Shown piece after piece: positions 28,558 to 38,780 of a stretch of 64,000 nucleotides of DNA (positions are counted from its first letter, which is position 1; the number at the start of each line of letters is the position of its first letter). Origin of the DNA: Serratia marcescens (lineage in GTDB: Bacteria; Pseudomonadota; Gammaproteobacteria; Enterobacterales; Enterobacteriaceae); assembly GCF_006715005.1 (NCBI RefSeq), contig NZ_VFMJ01000001.1, forward strand, positions 2,294,001-2,358,000, read 5' to 3'. The translations under genes and the position numbers were made by a program. The notes under the pieces are model-generated. The model worked only from the letters and a program-made list of their open reading frames with translations. It was not told the DNA's origin and did not search any database.

Positions 28558-28912
28558 GGTAGCGGCCCCTCAGAATATCGCGTTTCATTATGCGGAACCG
28601 ATCAGGATCAAATATTGCGTCAGGTCATTTTTAACCAGAATTCGCCAATATCATTAATCTTTGTGATGATTTCTGAGGGAAATAACACTGTCATCACAGG
28701 GTCATTTGTCGCTATCATGATGAAAAACGCGGCATCTGGGCCGGATCGGCTTTCAATTCCGGCATTCAGCGTCTATCATGCGCGCTCGAAAAATTTCCAT
28801 TGGCGCAACTGGTTTGAGCTTCATTTGATCAGCGGGCATCCCGCAAGCTCCGGCAGTCTTTTCCAGTTGCGGTTCTATCTGCATTAGCCCACGGGATAGA
28901 GTAATACGATAA
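28558..28912. other. Divergent regulatory region pepT/potA
   Basis: 355 bases without a gene. Towards pepT there is an FNR-like site with a -10 element. Towards potA a TTTCAA-17-TATCAT pair (28751-28779) is a possible sigma-70 promoter, weak in the -35. A long leader of about 130 nt before potA would result. Confidence 0.5.
28572..28611 (-). promoter_or_regulatory. FNR-like site and -10 of pepT
   Basis: Read on the minus strand: TTGAT-CCTG-ATCGG (28598-28611), one perfect and one partial half of the FNR box, and TATTCT at 28572-28577. The centre-to-start distance fits a class II FNR site near -41.5. Known anaerobic control of pepT supports it. Confidence 0.5.
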
Positions 28913-30028
28913 ATGACTGAGACATCCTCTCGAGCACCCCTTGTTGAACTGCATGCCCTGAGCAAAGCGTTCGATGGCAAAACCATCATTGCCGATCTTG
29001 AACTGACGATTAACCACGGCGAATTCCTCACCATTCTCGGCCCCTCCGGCTGTGGCAAAACCACGGTGCTGCGCCTGATCGCCGGTCTGGAAGACGCCGA
29101 TCGGGGCCGTATCGTGCTCGACGGCCAGGACGTCACTGCCATTCCGGCCGAACATCGCCACGTCAACACCGTGTTTCAGAGCTATGCCCTGTTTCCGCAC
29201 ATGTCGGTGTTCGACAACGTCGCCTTCGGCCTGCGCATGCAAAAGGTGCCGGCGGCGGAACTGACGCCGCGCGTCGAAGAGGCGCTGCGCATGGTGCAGC
29301 TGGATGCGTTCGCCAAACGGCGGCCGGGCCAGCTCTCCGGCGGCCAACAGCAGCGCGTGGCCATCGCCCGCGCGGTGGTCAACAAGCCGAAGGTGCTGCT
29401 GCTGGACGAATCGCTGTCGGCGCTGGACTACAAGCTGCGCAAACAGATGCAGAACGAGCTGAAGGCGCTGCAGCGCAAGCTGGGTATCACCTTCGTGTTC
29501 GTTACCCACGATCAGGAAGAAGCGCTGACCATGTCGGACCGCATCGTGGTGATGCGCGAAGGCCGCATCGAACAGGACGGCACGCCGCGTGAGATCTACG
29601 AAGAGCCGAAGAATCTGTTCGTCGCCAGCTTCATCGGCGAGATTAACATCTTCGACGCGGTGGTTTTGCAACGTCTCGATCCGCAGCGGGTACGCGCCAA
29701 CGTCGAAGGCCGCGAGTGCGACATCTACGCCGATCTGCCGGTGGAGACAGGCCAAAGGCTGAAGGTGCTGCTGCGCCCGGAAGATCTGCGGGTAGAAGAA
29801 GTGAACGACAGCGCGCAGCACGACGGGCTGATCGGCTACGTGCGCGAGCGCAACTACAAAGGCATGACGCTGGAGTCGGTGGTCGAGCTGGAGAATGGCA
29901 AAACGGTGATGGTCAGCGAGTTCTTCAACGAAGACGATCCGGACGTCGATCACTCGCTCAATCAGAAGATGGCGGTGACCTGGGTTGAAAGCTGGGAGGT
30001 GGTGCTGGCCGATGAAGAAATCGCGTAA
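28913..30028 (+). CDS. potA: Spermidine/putrescine ABC transporter ATPase PotA
   Basis: A 371-aa ATP-binding subunit energising polyamine import. Walker A is GPSGCGKTT (about residues 43-51), the signature is LSGGQQQR, and Walker B is [20 protein letters not shown], with the DES variant also found in E. coli PotA. The C-terminal regulatory (TOBE) domain spans about residues 240-371. potB begins inside its 3' end (17-nt overlap), so potABC is translationally coupled. Confidence 0.97.
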   Translation: MTETSSRAPLVELHALSKAFDGKTIIADLELTINHGEFLTILGPSGCGKTTVLRLIAGLEDADRGRIVLDGQDVTAIPAEHRHVNTVFQSYALFPHMSVFDNVAFGLRMQKVPAAELTPRVEEALRMVQLDAFAKRRPGQLSGGQQQRVAIARAVVNKPKVLLLDESLSALDYKLRKQMQNELKALQRKLGITFVFVTHDQEEALTMSDRIVVMREGRIEQDGTPREIYEEPKNLFVASFIGEINIFDAVVLQRLDPQRVRANVEGRECDIYADLPVETGQRLKVLLRPEDLRVEEVNDSAQHDGLIGYVRERNYKGMTLESVVELENGKTVMVSEFFNEDDPDVDHSLNQKMAVTWVESWEVVLADEEIA

Positions 30029-30872
30029 AGTCTTCCAGAATGTGGTGATCGTCGGCGTTGTCGCCTGGCTGCTGCTATTCGTGTTCATGCCGAATCTGAT
30101 GATCATCGCCACCAGCTTCCTGACCCGCGACGACGCCAATCTGGTGCAGATGGTGTTCACGCTGGATAACTACCGGCGCTTGTTCGATCCGTTGTACGCT
30201 CAGGTGCTGCTGCACTCGCTGAACATGGCGCTGATCGCCACCCTGTGCTGCCTGGTGATTGGCTATCCGTTCGCCTTTATCCTGGCGCGGTTGCCGCAGA
30301 AGGTGCGGCCGCTGCTGCTGTTTCTGCTGATCGTCCCCTTCTGGACCAACTCGCTGATCCGCATCTACGGCCTGAAGCTGTTTCTCAGCACCCGCGGCTA
30401 TCTCAACGACGCGCTGCTGTGGATCGGCGTCATCGACAAGCCGCTGCGCATCATGTACACCTCGGAAGCGGTGATCCTCGGCCTGGTGTATATCCTGCTG
30501 CCGTTTATGGTGATGCCGCTCTACTCCAGCATCGAAAAGCTCGATAAGTCTTGCCTAGAGGCGGCGCGCGATCTCGGCGCCAGCAAGCTGCAGACCTTTA
30601 TCCGCATCATCGTGCCGCTGACCATGCCGGGCATTATCGCCGGCTGCCTGCTGGTGGTGCTGCCGGCGATGGGGCTGTTCTTCGTCGCCGATCTGATGGG
30701 CGGCGCCAAGAATCTATTGATCGGCAACGTGATTAAAAGCCAGTTCCTCAATATCCGCGACTGGCCATTCGGCGCGGCCACCAGCATCTGTCTGACGCTG
30801 GTGATGGGGCTGTTGCTGCTGGTCTATTACCGGGCCGCCCGTCTGCTGAACAAGAAGGAGGATCTGGCATGA
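30012..30872 (+). CDS. potB: Spermidine/putrescine permease PotB
   Basis: A 286-aa inner-membrane permease with six hydrophobic helices and the EAA loop [20 protein letters not shown] (about residues 180-199) that docks on PotA. It pairs with PotC to form the channel. I start at 30012 ([12 protein letters not shown]), within the end of potA, rather than at 29985, which lies further inside the potA frame. The 3' end overlaps potC by 4 nt (ATGA). Confidence 0.95.
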   Translation: MKKSRKVFQNVVIVGVVAWLLLFVFMPNLMIIATSFLTRDDANLVQMVFTLDNYRRLFDPLYAQVLLHSLNMALIATLCCLVIGYPFAFILARLPQKVRPLLLFLLIVPFWTNSLIRIYGLKLFLSTRGYLNDALLWIGVIDKPLRIMYTSEAVILGLVYILLPFMVMPLYSSIEKLDKSCLEAARDLGASKLQTFIRIIVPLTMPGIIAGCLLVVLPAMGLFFVADLMGGAKNLLIGNVIKSQFLNIRDWPFGAATSICLTLVMGLLLLVYYRAARLLNKKEDLA

Positions 30873-31651
30873 TCGGACGTCTGCTGCGCGGCGGCTTTAT
30901 GACGCTGGTATACGCCTATCTGTATATCCCGATCGTCATCCTGATCGTCAACTCCTTCAACGCTTCGCGCTTTGGCATCAACTGGCAAGGTTTCACCACC
31001 AAGTGGTACGGCACGCTGCTGAATAACGACAGCCTGCTGCAGGCCGCGGGGCACTCGCTGACCATGGCAGTGCTCTCCGCTACCTTCGCCACCCTGATCG
31101 GCTCGCTGACCGCGGTGGCGCTGTACCGCTACCGCTTCCGCGGCAAGCCGTTCGTCGGCGGCATGCTGTTCGTGGTGATGATGTCGCCGGACATCGTGAT
31201 GGCCATCTCGCTGCTGGTGCTGTTCATGCTGCTCGGCATTTCGCTCGGCTTCTGGTCGCTGCTGTTCTCGCACATCACCTTCTGCCTGCCGTTCGTGGTA
31301 GTGACCGTCTACGCGCGCCTGAAAGGCTTCGACGTGAAGATGCTGGAGGCCGCGCGCGATCTCGGCGCAAGCGAGTTCACCATCCTGCGCAAAATCATCC
31401 TGCCGCTGGCGATGCCTGCGGTGGCGGCAGGCTGGCTGCTGAGCTTTACCCTGTCGATGGACGACGTGGTCGTCTCCTCCTTCGTCACCGGGCCGAGCTA
31501 CGAGATTTTGCCGCTGAAGATCTATTCGATGGTGAAAGTCGGCGTCTCGCCGGAGGTCAACGCGCTGGCCACCATTTTGCTGCTGCTGTCGCTGGTGCTG
31601 GTGATCGCCAGCCAGTGGGTGATGCGCGATCGCTCGCCCAAGGCCGAATAA
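30869..31651 (+). CDS. potC: Spermidine/putrescine permease PotC
   Basis: A 260-aa permease partner of PotB with six helices and the EAA loop [20 protein letters not shown] (about residues 162-181). It starts on the ATGA overlap with potB. Two hairpins and a separate promoter lie between its stop and potD, a departure from simple read-through of potABCD. Confidence 0.95.
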   Translation: MIGRLLRGGFMTLVYAYLYIPIVILIVNSFNASRFGINWQGFTTKWYGTLLNNDSLLQAAGHSLTMAVLSATFATLIGSLTAVALYRYRFRGKPFVGGMLFVVMMSPDIVMAISLLVLFMLLGISLGFWSLLFSHITFCLPFVVVTVYARLKGFDVKMLEAARDLGASEFTILRKIILPLAMPAVAAGWLLSFTLSMDDVVVSSFVTGPSYEILPLKIYSMVKVGVSPEVNALATILLLLSLVLVIASQWVMRDRSPKAE

Positions 31652-31662
31652 CCCTTCCCGCC

Positions 31663-31720
31663 GGGCGCTACGGCGCCCGCCTCTTTCATTGGCCGCAGTG
31701 ATATGACTGCGGCCGTTCTT
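31663..31720 (+). terminator. Two hairpins between potC and potD
   Basis: GGGCGC-tacg-GCGCCC (31663-31678) with tail CTCTTTCATT, then GGCCGCAGT-gatatg-ACTGCGGCC (31691-31714) with GTTCTTG after it. The T tracts are imperfect, so partial termination is likely. Confidence 0.5.
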
Positions 31721-31769
31721 GAACGCCCAGACTCGGTTAACCCGCTGATTTGCCGCTGGGATAACCGCC

Positions 31770-31845
31770 TTTACCCACCCCGCCCCGGCCCCTATAATGG
31801 CCCCTTTCTGGGGTATGGCGCAGCCGCCAAACGGTTTGCCCATAC
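31770..31845 (+). promoter_or_regulatory. potD promoter and hairpin leader
   Basis: TTTACC (31770-31775), a 17-nt spacer and perfect TATAAT (31793-31798). The transcript would begin near 31805 and fold almost at once into a hairpin (31813-31845: GTATGG pairs with CCATAC, with an inner GCAG/CCG stem). The leader ends 34 nt later at the potD start. Confidence 0.6.
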
Positions 31846-31879
31846 GGGTTCGGCTCACTACTGCTGAAGGATACGCTGC

Positions 31880-32923
31880 ATGAAAAAGTGGTCACATCTG
31901 CTCGCAGCCGGGATGATGGCGCTGAGTTTCTGCTCTGCAAACGCCTCTGACGGCAAAACGCTGTATTTCTATAACTGGACTGAATACGTTCCGCCGGGGC
32001 TGCTGGAGCAGTTCACCAAGGAAACCGGCATCAAGGTGATCTATTCCACCTATGAATCCAACGAAAGCATGTACGCCAAGCTGAAGACCTATAAAGACGG
32101 CGCGTACGATCTGGTGGTGCCTTCCACCTACTTCATCGCCAAGATGAGCAAGGAAGGCATGCTGCAAAAAATCGACAAGAGCAAACTCAGCCACTTCAAG
32201 GATCTCGATCCTGCCCTGTTGAACAAACCGTTCGATCCCAACAACGACTACTCCATCCCCTATATCTGGGGCGCCACCGCCATCGGCGTTAACAGCGACG
32301 CGCAGGAGCCGTCCACCGTCACGTCCTGGGCCGATCTGTGGCAGCCACAGTATAAAGGCCGTCTGCTGCTGACCGACGATGCGCGTGAAGTGTTCCAGAT
32401 GGCGCTGCTCAAGCTGGGCTATTCCGGCAACACCACCGACCCGAAAGAGATCGAAGCCGCCTACCACGAACTGCAGAAATTGATGCCGAACGTGCTGGCC
32501 TTCAACTCCGACAACCCGGGCAACCCGTTTATGGAAGGGGAAGTCAACGTCGGTATGGTGTGGAACGGTTCGGCCTTCGTGGCGCGCCAGGCCGGCACGC
32601 CGCTGGAGATCGTCTGGCCGAAGGAAGGCGGGATCTTCTGGATGGACAGCCTGGCCATTCCGGCCAACGCGCGCAACGTCGAGGGCGCGCTGAAGCTGAT
32701 CGACTTCCTGCTGCGGCCGGAAATCGCGGTGCAGGTAGCGGAAACCATCGGTTACCCGACGCCGAACCTGGCGGCGAAGAAGCTGCTGTCGCCGGAGATC
32801 GCCAACGACAAGTCACTCTACCCGGATAAGGCGGTGATTGAGCACGGCGAGTGGCAAAACGACGTCGGCGACGCCAGCACGCTGTACGAGAGCTACTTCC
32901 AAAAGCTGAAAGCCGGGCGCTAA
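31880..32923 (+). CDS. potD: Spermidine/putrescine-binding protein PotD
   Basis: A 347-aa periplasmic solute-binding protein. It has a Sec signal (MKKWSHLLAAGMMALSFCSA) and mature motifs LYFYNWTEYVPPGLLEQFTKE, YDLVVPSTYFIAKM, and WMDSLAIPANARN lining the polyamine site. The length equals the E. coli protein class (348). It delivers spermidine or putrescine to PotBC. It sits 228 nt after potC behind its own promoter, which allows higher expression than the membrane subunits. A hairpin (32939-32965) follows the gene. Confidence 0.96.
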   Translation: MKKWSHLLAAGMMALSFCSANASDGKTLYFYNWTEYVPPGLLEQFTKETGIKVIYSTYESNESMYAKLKTYKDGAYDLVVPSTYFIAKMSKEGMLQKIDKSKLSHFKDLDPALLNKPFDPNNDYSIPYIWGATAIGVNSDAQEPSTVTSWADLWQPQYKGRLLLTDDAREVFQMALLKLGYSGNTTDPKEIEAAYHELQKLMPNVLAFNSDNPGNPFMEGEVNVGMVWNGSAFVARQAGTPLEIVWPKEGGIFWMDSLAIPANARNVEGALKLIDFLLRPEIAVQVAETIGYPTPNLAAKKLLSPEIANDKSLYPDKAVIEHGEWQNDVGDASTLYESYFQKLKAGR

Positions 32924-32938
32924 TACGCCCCGCCATCC

Positions 32939-32970
32939 CATCAGGGCGCGCATTGCGCCCTGATGCCTTT
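32939..32970. terminator. Hairpin between convergent potD and cobB
   Basis: CATCAGGGCGC-(5 nt)-GCGCCCTGATG, 11-bp perfect arms, with a short CCTTTC tail. It overlaps the end region of cobB, so it may serve both. Confidence 0.65.
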
Positions 32971-32971
32971 C

Positions 32972-33808
32972 TCAGGGCCGGTCGGCCCGCGCCACCTTGC
33001 CCACCAGGAATTTGTGCACAAAACGCGGCACCACTTCGCTGGCCAGACCGTAGTGTTTCTCGTCGAACTGGCTCTCCACCTGGCTCGGCTCCAGGTTCAG
33101 CTCCATCGCGTAGGCGCCGCCCAGCCGCGCCTCATGCACGAAGCCGGCCGCCGGATAGACGTGGCCTGAGGTGCCGATGGCGACGAAGAAATCGGCCTTG
33201 CTCAACGCCTGATAGATGTCGTCCATGCCCAGCGGCATCTCACCGAACCACACCACGTGCGGCCGCAGCGGCGCCGGGAACTGGCAGCAGTGGCAACGAT
33301 CGTCGACGCTGAGATCGCCGGGCCATTCGAACACCTGCCCCGACTGGGTGCAGCGCACCTTCAGCAATTCGCCGTGCATGTGCAGCACCCGCTTGCTGCC
33401 GGCGCGTTCATGCAGGTTATCGATGTTTTGCGTGACCAGCAGGAAGTTGTCCCCCAGCCACTCTTCCAAATCCGCTAACGCGCGGTGCGCGGCGTTCGGG
33501 ACGATCTCCTCCGCCTGCAGCTGGCGGCGGCGTTCGTTGTAAAACGCCTGCACCAGCGCCGGATCGCGCTGAAAACCTTCCGGCGTGGCGACGTCCTCCA
33601 CCCGGTGCTCTTCCCACAGCCCATCCGCGGCGCGGAAGGTGCGAATGCCCGACTCGGCCGAAATGCCGGCCCCGGTCAACACCACTACAAACGGCTTTTT
33701 CAGCTCGGCCGCCGCCATGGTGTCACGGTGAAAAATGCGTGAACGAAAGCGCTGATGCAGCACATGCTTACTCTTGCGAAACTGACACAGCCGATGGCGA
33801 GTGTGCAT
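32972..33808 (-). CDS. cobB: NAD-dependent protein deacylase CobB (sirtuin)
   Basis: A 278-aa class III sirtuin that removes acetyl and succinyl groups from lysines, for example on Acs. NAD-binding [20 protein letters not shown], desuccinylase Tyr/Arg in [20 protein letters not shown], the catalytic His in [11 protein letters not shown] and the zinc cysteines (CTQSG and CHCCQF) are all present. The basic N-terminal extension ([10 protein letters not shown]...) matches the long E. coli isoform. Together with nagK and lolCDE it follows the E. coli cluster. Confidence 0.95.
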   Translation of the reverse strand: MHTRHRLCQFRKSKHVLHQRFRSRIFHRDTMAAAELKKPFVVVLTGAGISAESGIRTFRAADGLWEEHRVEDVATPEGFQRDPALVQAFYNERRRQLQAEEIVPNAAHRALADLEEWLGDNFLLVTQNIDNLHERAGSKRVLHMHGELLKVRCTQSGQVFEWPGDLSVDDRCHCCQFPAPLRPHVVWFGEMPLGMDDIYQALSKADFFVAIGTSGHVYPAAGFVHEARLGGAYAMELNLEPSQVESQFDEKHYGLASEVVPRFVHKFLVGKVARADRP

Positions 33809-33819
33809 TAACTCTCTCC

Positions 33820-34740
33820 TTACTTTTCCCTGTTTACCAAATTGAGGAACGCTGCGCCGCGCACGCCGCCGGCGTCGCCATAGCGCGCCTTCTCGATGCG
33901 CGGCAGCCGGGCCACCCGCAGCAGGTGCGCCGGCAGCCGCTGCGGCAACACCTGGTAAATGGCGTCGAAGTTCGACAGCCCACCGCCGATCACCACCAGA
34001 TGCGGATCCAGCACCGTCAGCAGGTTGCCCAGGCAGATCGCCAGCACGTCCATAAAACGGTCGACGTGAGCCACCGCCTGCGGCTCACCCGCCTGATAAT
34101 GCGCAATGATCTCGGTGGCGGGCAAGTGCCGGCCATAAAAATGGGCGTACATCCATTCGAAACCGCGGCCCGATATGTAGTTTTCAATGCAACCCTGATG
34201 GCCGCACCCGCAGGCAACGCGAGGCACATCACGCCCCAAGACCTCGAGCGCGTCCACCGGCAGGCGCAAATGGCCGAACTCGCCGGCGATATAGTTACGC
34301 CCTGACACCGTCTTGCCGTCGACGATCAACCCGCCGCCTACGCCGGTGCCGAGAATGATGCCCAGCACCGTTGGGTAGCGGCGAAACTCGTCGTCCCAGG
34401 CCTCCGACAGCGCAAAGCAGTTGGCGTCGTTATCGACCCGTACCTCGCGCCCGATCAGCGCCGCCAAATCGCGCGGCAGCGGTCGCCCCATCGCCGCCGG
34501 CACGTTGGCGGTAAACAGCGTGCCGTCATCGTCGTTGGGCAGGCCCGGGATACCGATGCCGACGCTGCCGCGCCGGCCGCAGAACGCATCCGCCTCAAGG
34601 GTCAGATCGCACAGCGTGGCCAGCAGCTGCCGGTAGTCTTCACGCGGCGTCGGCACCCGCTTTTGCCAAATGCGCTGCAGGTTGTCGTCGAATACCCCCA
34701 GCTCAATCTTGGTGCCGCCCATATCGAAACCGTAGTACAT
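33820..34740 (-). CDS. nagK: N-acetyl-D-glucosamine kinase NagK
   Basis: A 306-aa ROK-family kinase that phosphorylates GlcNAc freed by murein recycling to GlcNAc-6-P. It has the phosphate loop [28 protein letters not shown], the catalytic DND segment [10 protein letters not shown] and the ROK zinc motif [15 protein letters not shown]. The start at 34740 matches the family N-terminus; the longer frame runs through the lolE terminator. It lies 11 nt from cobB, so the two are co-transcribed. Confidence 0.95.
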   Translation of the reverse strand: MYYGFDMGGTKIELGVFDDNLQRIWQKRVPTPREDYRQLLATLCDLTLEADAFCGRRGSVGIGIPGLPNDDDGTLFTANVPAAMGRPLPRDLAALIGREVRVDNDANCFALSEAWDDEFRRYPTVLGIILGTGVGGGLIVDGKTVSGRNYIAGEFGHLRLPVDALEVLGRDVPRVACGCGHQGCIENYISGRGFEWMYAHFYGRHLPATEIIAHYQAGEPQAVAHVDRFMDVLAICLGNLLTVLDPHLVVIGGGLSNFDAIYQVLPQRLPAHLLRVARLPRIEKARYGDAGGVRGAAFLNLVNREK

Positions 34741-34755
34741 AACCCATCCCCAGGC

Positions 34756-34788
34756 TAAAAAAACGGGGCGGCATCGCTGCCTCCCCGT
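34756..34788 (-). terminator. lolE terminator
   Basis: Minus-strand hairpin ACGGGG-a-GGCAGCGATGCC-g-CCCCGT followed by seven T residues, directly after the lolE stop. It implies that nagK-cobB has its own promoter or relies on read-through. Confidence 0.8.
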
Positions 34789-34793
34789 GGGTT

Positions 34794-36041
34794 TTATTGT
34801 CCGCTCAGCACCCGCGCCGGGTCGATGCGGCTGGCGCGCCTGGCCGGATACCAACTGGCCAACAGGCTCAGCACGATGGCGGTTGCCAGCACGATCAGCA
34901 CGTCCAGCCAGTGCAGCTCGGAAGGCAGGAAGTCGATGAAGTAGATATCGCCCGACAGGAAGGAGTGGCCGACCAGTTTCTCGATGCCCCGGATGATGTT
35001 GGTCAGCTGCAGCGAGGCGATCACCCCGATCACCACGCCGCTCAGGCTGCCCAGCAACCCGGCCAGCAACCCGTACCAGATGAATATGGCGCGGATGAAA
35101 CCGTCTTTGGCGCCCAGGGTGCGCAGCACCGCGATATCGGCGCTTTTGTCTTTCACCGCCATCACCAGCGTGGAGACAATGTTGAAGCAGGCTACGCCGA
35201 TCACCAGCACCATCGCCAGGTACATGATGGCGCGGATCATCTGGATGTCGCGATACATATAGCCGTACTTGCCGATCCAGCTTTTGATGTAGATATAAGA
35301 ATTGGTCACTTCGCCGGCGTCGCGCACCAGCTTGTTGGCGGCGAACACGTCGTTCATCTTGAGGGCGATGCCCGTGACGCTGTCACCCATGTCGAGATAC
35401 TGCTGCGCATCGGCCAACGGCACCAGCGCCAGGCTGTGATCGAGTTGGCCACTGAGCTGCAAAATGCCGGTTACGTGCAGACGAATGCGCTTCGGCTGCA
35501 GCAGCTTCATTTCCGGGTCGCTGTTGGGGATCATCACCGTCACATAGGCGCCCTGCTTGACGCCCAGTGCATCGGCCACGCCCTTGCCGAGGATCACCTG
35601 CTGCTCGCCGGGCTTGAAGTTGGCCCAGGCGTCGCCCTGCACATACTGCGGCAGCGCGCTCAGCCGGCTCTCCTGCTGCGGATCAACGCCTTTGACTTCC
35701 ACGGCGCGTAGCTGCGCGCCGTTCTCCATCAGGCCGGTAAAGTTGATGTACGGCGCGGCGGCCACAATGCCCGGCACCTTTTCCACCCGCTGCAGAATCG
35801 ACGGCCAGCCGCTGAACGGCTGGTTGACCGGCTCGAGTTCGCCGTGCGGCACCACCGCCAGAATGCGGTTCTTCAGCTCGCGCTCAAAGCCGTTCATCGC
35901 GCTCAGGCCGACGATCAGCACCGCCACCCCCAGCGCAATGCCGATGGTGGAGATGACCGAGATCAGCGACACCATGCCGCCGCGTTTACGGCCGCGGCTG
36001 AAACGCAGGGCCGTCAGGAAGGACAGTGAGGCTCCCGCCAT
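34794..36041 (-). CDS. lolE: Lipoprotein-releasing ABC permease LolE
   Basis: A 415-aa MacB/FtsX-type permease with one N-terminal helix ([22 protein letters not shown]), a large periplasmic domain and three C-terminal helices (about residues 270-400). With LolC and LolD it extracts outer-membrane lipoproteins from the inner membrane and hands them to LolA. The start codon overlaps the lolD stop by one base (TAATG). Confidence 0.96.
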   Translation of the reverse strand: MAGASLSFLTALRFSRGRKRGGMVSLISVISTIGIALGVAVLIVGLSAMNGFERELKNRILAVVPHGELEPVNQPFSGWPSILQRVEKVPGIVAAAPYINFTGLMENGAQLRAVEVKGVDPQQESRLSALPQYVQGDAWANFKPGEQQVILGKGVADALGVKQGAYVTVMIPNSDPEMKLLQPKRIRLHVTGILQLSGQLDHSLALVPLADAQQYLDMGDSVTGIALKMNDVFAANKLVRDAGEVTNSYIYIKSWIGKYGYMYRDIQMIRAIMYLAMVLVIGVACFNIVSTLVMAVKDKSADIAVLRTLGAKDGFIRAIFIWYGLLAGLLGSLSGVVIGVIASLQLTNIIRGIEKLVGHSFLSGDIYFIDFLPSELHWLDVLIVLATAIVLSLLASWYPARRASRIDPARVLSGQ

Positions 36042-36745
36042 TACTCGGCCCCCATCAGGGTCAGCTGCGCCTGCAGGTGGCCGTCGGCCATTTCCAGCTG
36101 GCGGCTCAGACGCTTGGCCAGCTGCAGATCGTGCGTCACCACCAGGAAAGCGGTGCCCTGACGCACGTTCAGCTCGCCCAGCAGATCGAAGATGCTGTCC
36201 GCGGTGCGTTTATCCAGGTTACCCGTCGGTTCGTCCGCCAGCACCAGCGCCGGGTTGTTGACCAGCGCGCGCGCGATCGCCACGCGCTGACGCTCGCCGC
36301 CGGAAAGCTCTGACGGGCGGTGTTTGCTGCGTTTTTCCAGCCCGACCGCCGCCAGCATCTCCCGCGCTTTCTCCTGCGCCTGCGCCGGTTTGGTGCCGCC
36401 GATCAACAGCGGCATGGCGGCGTTTTCCAGCGCGGTGAAATCCGGCAGCAGATGGTGGAACTGATAGATGAAGCCCAGCTGACGGTTGCGCAGCTCGGCC
36501 TTGGCCGCTGAAGACATGGCGTTCAGCGATTCACCCTTGAAAATCACCTCGCCGGAGGTCGGTGAGTCCAACCCGCCCAGCAGGTGCAACAGGGTGCTCT
36601 TGCCGGAACCCGAGCTGCCGACGATCGCCATCATCTCGCCCTGCTGCATGGCAAAGCTGACGTTGCGCAGCACGTCGGTGTGCAGGTTGCCTTCCTGATA
36701 GGTCTTGCACAGGTTGTCACACTGCAGCAAAAGATGGTTACTCAT
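36041..36745 (-). CDS. lolD: Lipoprotein-releasing ABC ATPase LolD
   Basis: A 234-aa ATPase of the LolCDE complex. Walker A is [10 protein letters not shown] (about residues 42-51), the signature [16 protein letters not shown] and Walker [15 protein letters not shown] with the LolD/MacB-type DEPTGNLD. It overlaps lolC by 8 nt and abuts lolE. Confidence 0.96.
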   Translation of the reverse strand: MSNHLLLQCDNLCKTYQEGNLHTDVLRNVSFAMQQGEMMAIVGSSGSGKSTLLHLLGGLDSPTSGEVIFKGESLNAMSSAAKAELRNRQLGFIYQFHHLLPDFTALENAAMPLLIGGTKPAQAQEKAREMLAAVGLEKRSKHRPSELSGGERQRVAIARALVNNPALVLADEPTGNLDKRTADSIFDLLGELNVRQGTAFLVVTHDLQLAKRLSRQLEMADGHLQAQLTLMGAE

Positions 36746-37940
36746 AACGTAAAGCCTCAGCGGGTTGTACGGCGGCAGCGCGCCATGAAGGATAAAGCGT
36801 GGACAACAGGGAAACCGCCATCGCCACCACGGCGATGATCGTTACCTGCAGCGGATCGACCGCCACCGGCAGCGAAGCGCCGTCGATCAGGGCGCCGAGG
36901 ATCGGCATCAGGTTATTCAGGTTGGTGGCCAGCAGCACGCCGAGCAACGTGCCGAGCAGCGAACCGATGATGCCGGCGCTGGCACCCTGCACCATAAACA
37001 CCGACATGATCTGGCGGCGAGTCAGCCCCTGGGTCTGCAGAATGGCGACCTCGCCCTGCTTTTCCATCACCAGCAGACCGAGCGACGTAATGATGTTAAA
37101 CGCCGCCACCGCCACGATCAGGCTGAGCAGCAGCCCCATCATGTTTTTCTCCATGCGCACCGCCTGGAACAGCTCGCCCTTGCGATCGCGCCAATCTTTC
37201 CAGACCGTGCCCGCCGGCAGCGCCTGTTGGCTGAGGGTATCGACCGTCAGCGGCTGTTGCAGGAACAGGCGCCAGCCGGTGATGTTACCGGCCGGGTAGC
37301 GCATCAGGCGCGAGGCGTCCTGTTGGTTGACCAGCAGCTGATAGCCGTCCACCTCACTGTTGGCGTGGAAGGTGCCGATGATAGTGAACAATCGCTGGCT
37401 GGGAATGCGGCCCATCGGCGTGAACTGGCTGGCGCTCGGCACCATCACGCGCAGCGAATCGCCGCGCTTGACGCCCAGTTGCCCCGCCAGCTGTTCACCG
37501 ATGATGATGTTGTATTGGCCCGGCTGCAGCTGTTGCTGCTTGACGTTGACCAGATACGGGGTCAGAGGATCGGCTTCGTCGGGATTGACGCCGAGCATCA
37601 CCCCGACCGCCACGCTGCGGGCGCTTTGCAGCACCACGTCACCGGTGGTCAGCGGCGCAACGCGCGTGACGCCCTGCAGCTTCTGCACCTCGGAGGCCGG
37701 CAGCTGCTGCGGGTTGACCGATCCTTGCGGACTGGTGACCAACGCCTGCGGCATCAGGCCGAGGATGTTGTTCTCCAGATCCTTTTCGAAACCGTTCATC
37801 ACCGACAGCACGGTGACCAACGCCATCACCCCCAGCGTAATGCCGATGGTGGAAAGCCAGGAAACAAACCGCCCGAAGCGGTCTGAGGCTCGCCCGCGCA
37901 TGTAGCGCAGGCCAATGAATAACGCGACAGGTTGATACAT
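36738..37940 (-). CDS. lolC: Lipoprotein-releasing ABC permease LolC
   Basis: A 400-aa permease, homologous to LolE but the partner that binds LolA through its periplasmic Hook/pad region. The N-terminal helix ([20 protein letters not shown]), [15 protein letters not shown] and three C-terminal helices ([20 protein letters not shown]) are in place. It is first in lolCDE. A TATTAT-like -10 lies on the minus strand about 45 nt upstream. Confidence 0.96.
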   Translation of the reverse strand: MYQPVALFIGLRYMRGRASDRFGRFVSWLSTIGITLGVMALVTVLSVMNGFEKDLENNILGLMPQALVTSPQGSVNPQQLPASEVQKLQGVTRVAPLTTGDVVLQSARSVAVGVMLGVNPDEADPLTPYLVNVKQQQLQPGQYNIIIGEQLAGQLGVKRGDSLRVMVPSASQFTPMGRIPSQRLFTIIGTFHANSEVDGYQLLVNQQDASRLMRYPAGNITGWRLFLQQPLTVDTLSQQALPAGTVWKDWRDRKGELFQAVRMEKNMMGLLLSLIVAVAAFNIITSLGLLVMEKQGEVAILQTQGLTRRQIMSVFMVQGASAGIIGSLLGTLLGVLLATNLNNLMPILGALIDGASLPVAVDPLQVTIIAVVAMAVSLLSTLYPSWRAAAVQPAEALRYE

Positions 37941-38045
37941 GAAATCCGTTTGATAGCCGTGGCTTAAGCAAAGTGATCATGGATAATAAAGGCTCTCCCT
38001 CGTTTAGGGAACACCCGGCGGCCTTTTATTGCGCCGGGCGGCCCC

Positions 38046-38699
38046 TCATCCCGCGTCTCGCTTGAGCAGGTTATAGACCGACACCCGCGAGATGCCGAGC
38101 GCTTCGGCCACCATGGTGGCCGCGCCGCGCAGCTGCAGATACCCTTGCTGTTTCAGCTGTTGCACCACCTGAAAGCGCTGTTCCGATGACAGCGCGCGTG
38201 GCTGGGTGGCGTGCGACGCGGCGAATGCATTGATCGCCGCAGCGATGTCCGACAGCGAACGCGCGCTCTCCGCCGCCTGCGGCGCGGCGCTTTGCACCAC
38301 CGCCGTCAACTGCTGCAGGATAGCGGTGACGCTGTTAAAGATAGACACATCCAGATTGAGACAAATCGCCGCCACAAAGCGGCCCTGGCTATTGCGCAGG
38401 CCGATCGAGGTGCTCTTGGCCGGCCGCCCGTCCGGAAACACGCTGGCATAGTTCTGCACCACGTCTGGAAACTCCGGCGACGCGATGCGCTCCAGCCCCA
38501 TTTCCGTCGCGGCGTCGCCGATACGGCGGTTGGACAGGTTGTTGGCGATAGCAACGATAGCGCGATCGGGCTGGGTCAGATCGTGCAGCACCACTTCGCA
38601 ACCGGGCGCGAACATCACGCCCAATGCCTGAACAATTTTTTCAGCTTCGCGCAGCAACAGCGCATTTTCCTGCCTGATATCGCTCATTGAGTTAACCAT
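38046..38699 (-). CDS. YheO/DauR-type transcriptional regulator (PAS-HTH)
   Basis: A 217-aa regulator with an N-terminal YheO-type PAS domain (about residues 20-130: GCEVVLHDLTQPDRAIVAIANN, STSIGLRNSQGRFVAAICLNLD) and a C-terminal helix-turn-helix (AATMVAEALGISRVSVYNLLKR). DauR in Pseudomonas controls D-arginine catabolism; here it is divergent from an ammonia-lyase gene, with 81 nt between, so that gene is the likely target. A second ATG at 38687 is possible; neither has a clear ribosome site. Confidence 0.85.
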   Translation of the reverse strand: MVNSMSDIRQENALLLREAEKIVQALGVMFAPGCEVVLHDLTQPDRAIVAIANNLSNRRIGDAATEMGLERIASPEFPDVVQNYASVFPDGRPAKSTSIGLRNSQGRFVAAICLNLDVSIFNSVTAILQQLTAVVQSAAPQAAESARSLSDIAAAINAFAASHATQPRALSSEQRFQVVQQLKQQGYLQLRGAATMVAEALGISRVSVYNLLKRDAG

Positions 38700-38780
38700 T
38701 TGACAATAACTTTACAAAGAGTAAATTAAAAATCCCTATCAAGCAATTTATCGTCCATCCCTTAGCCGCGCGAGGTCGTC

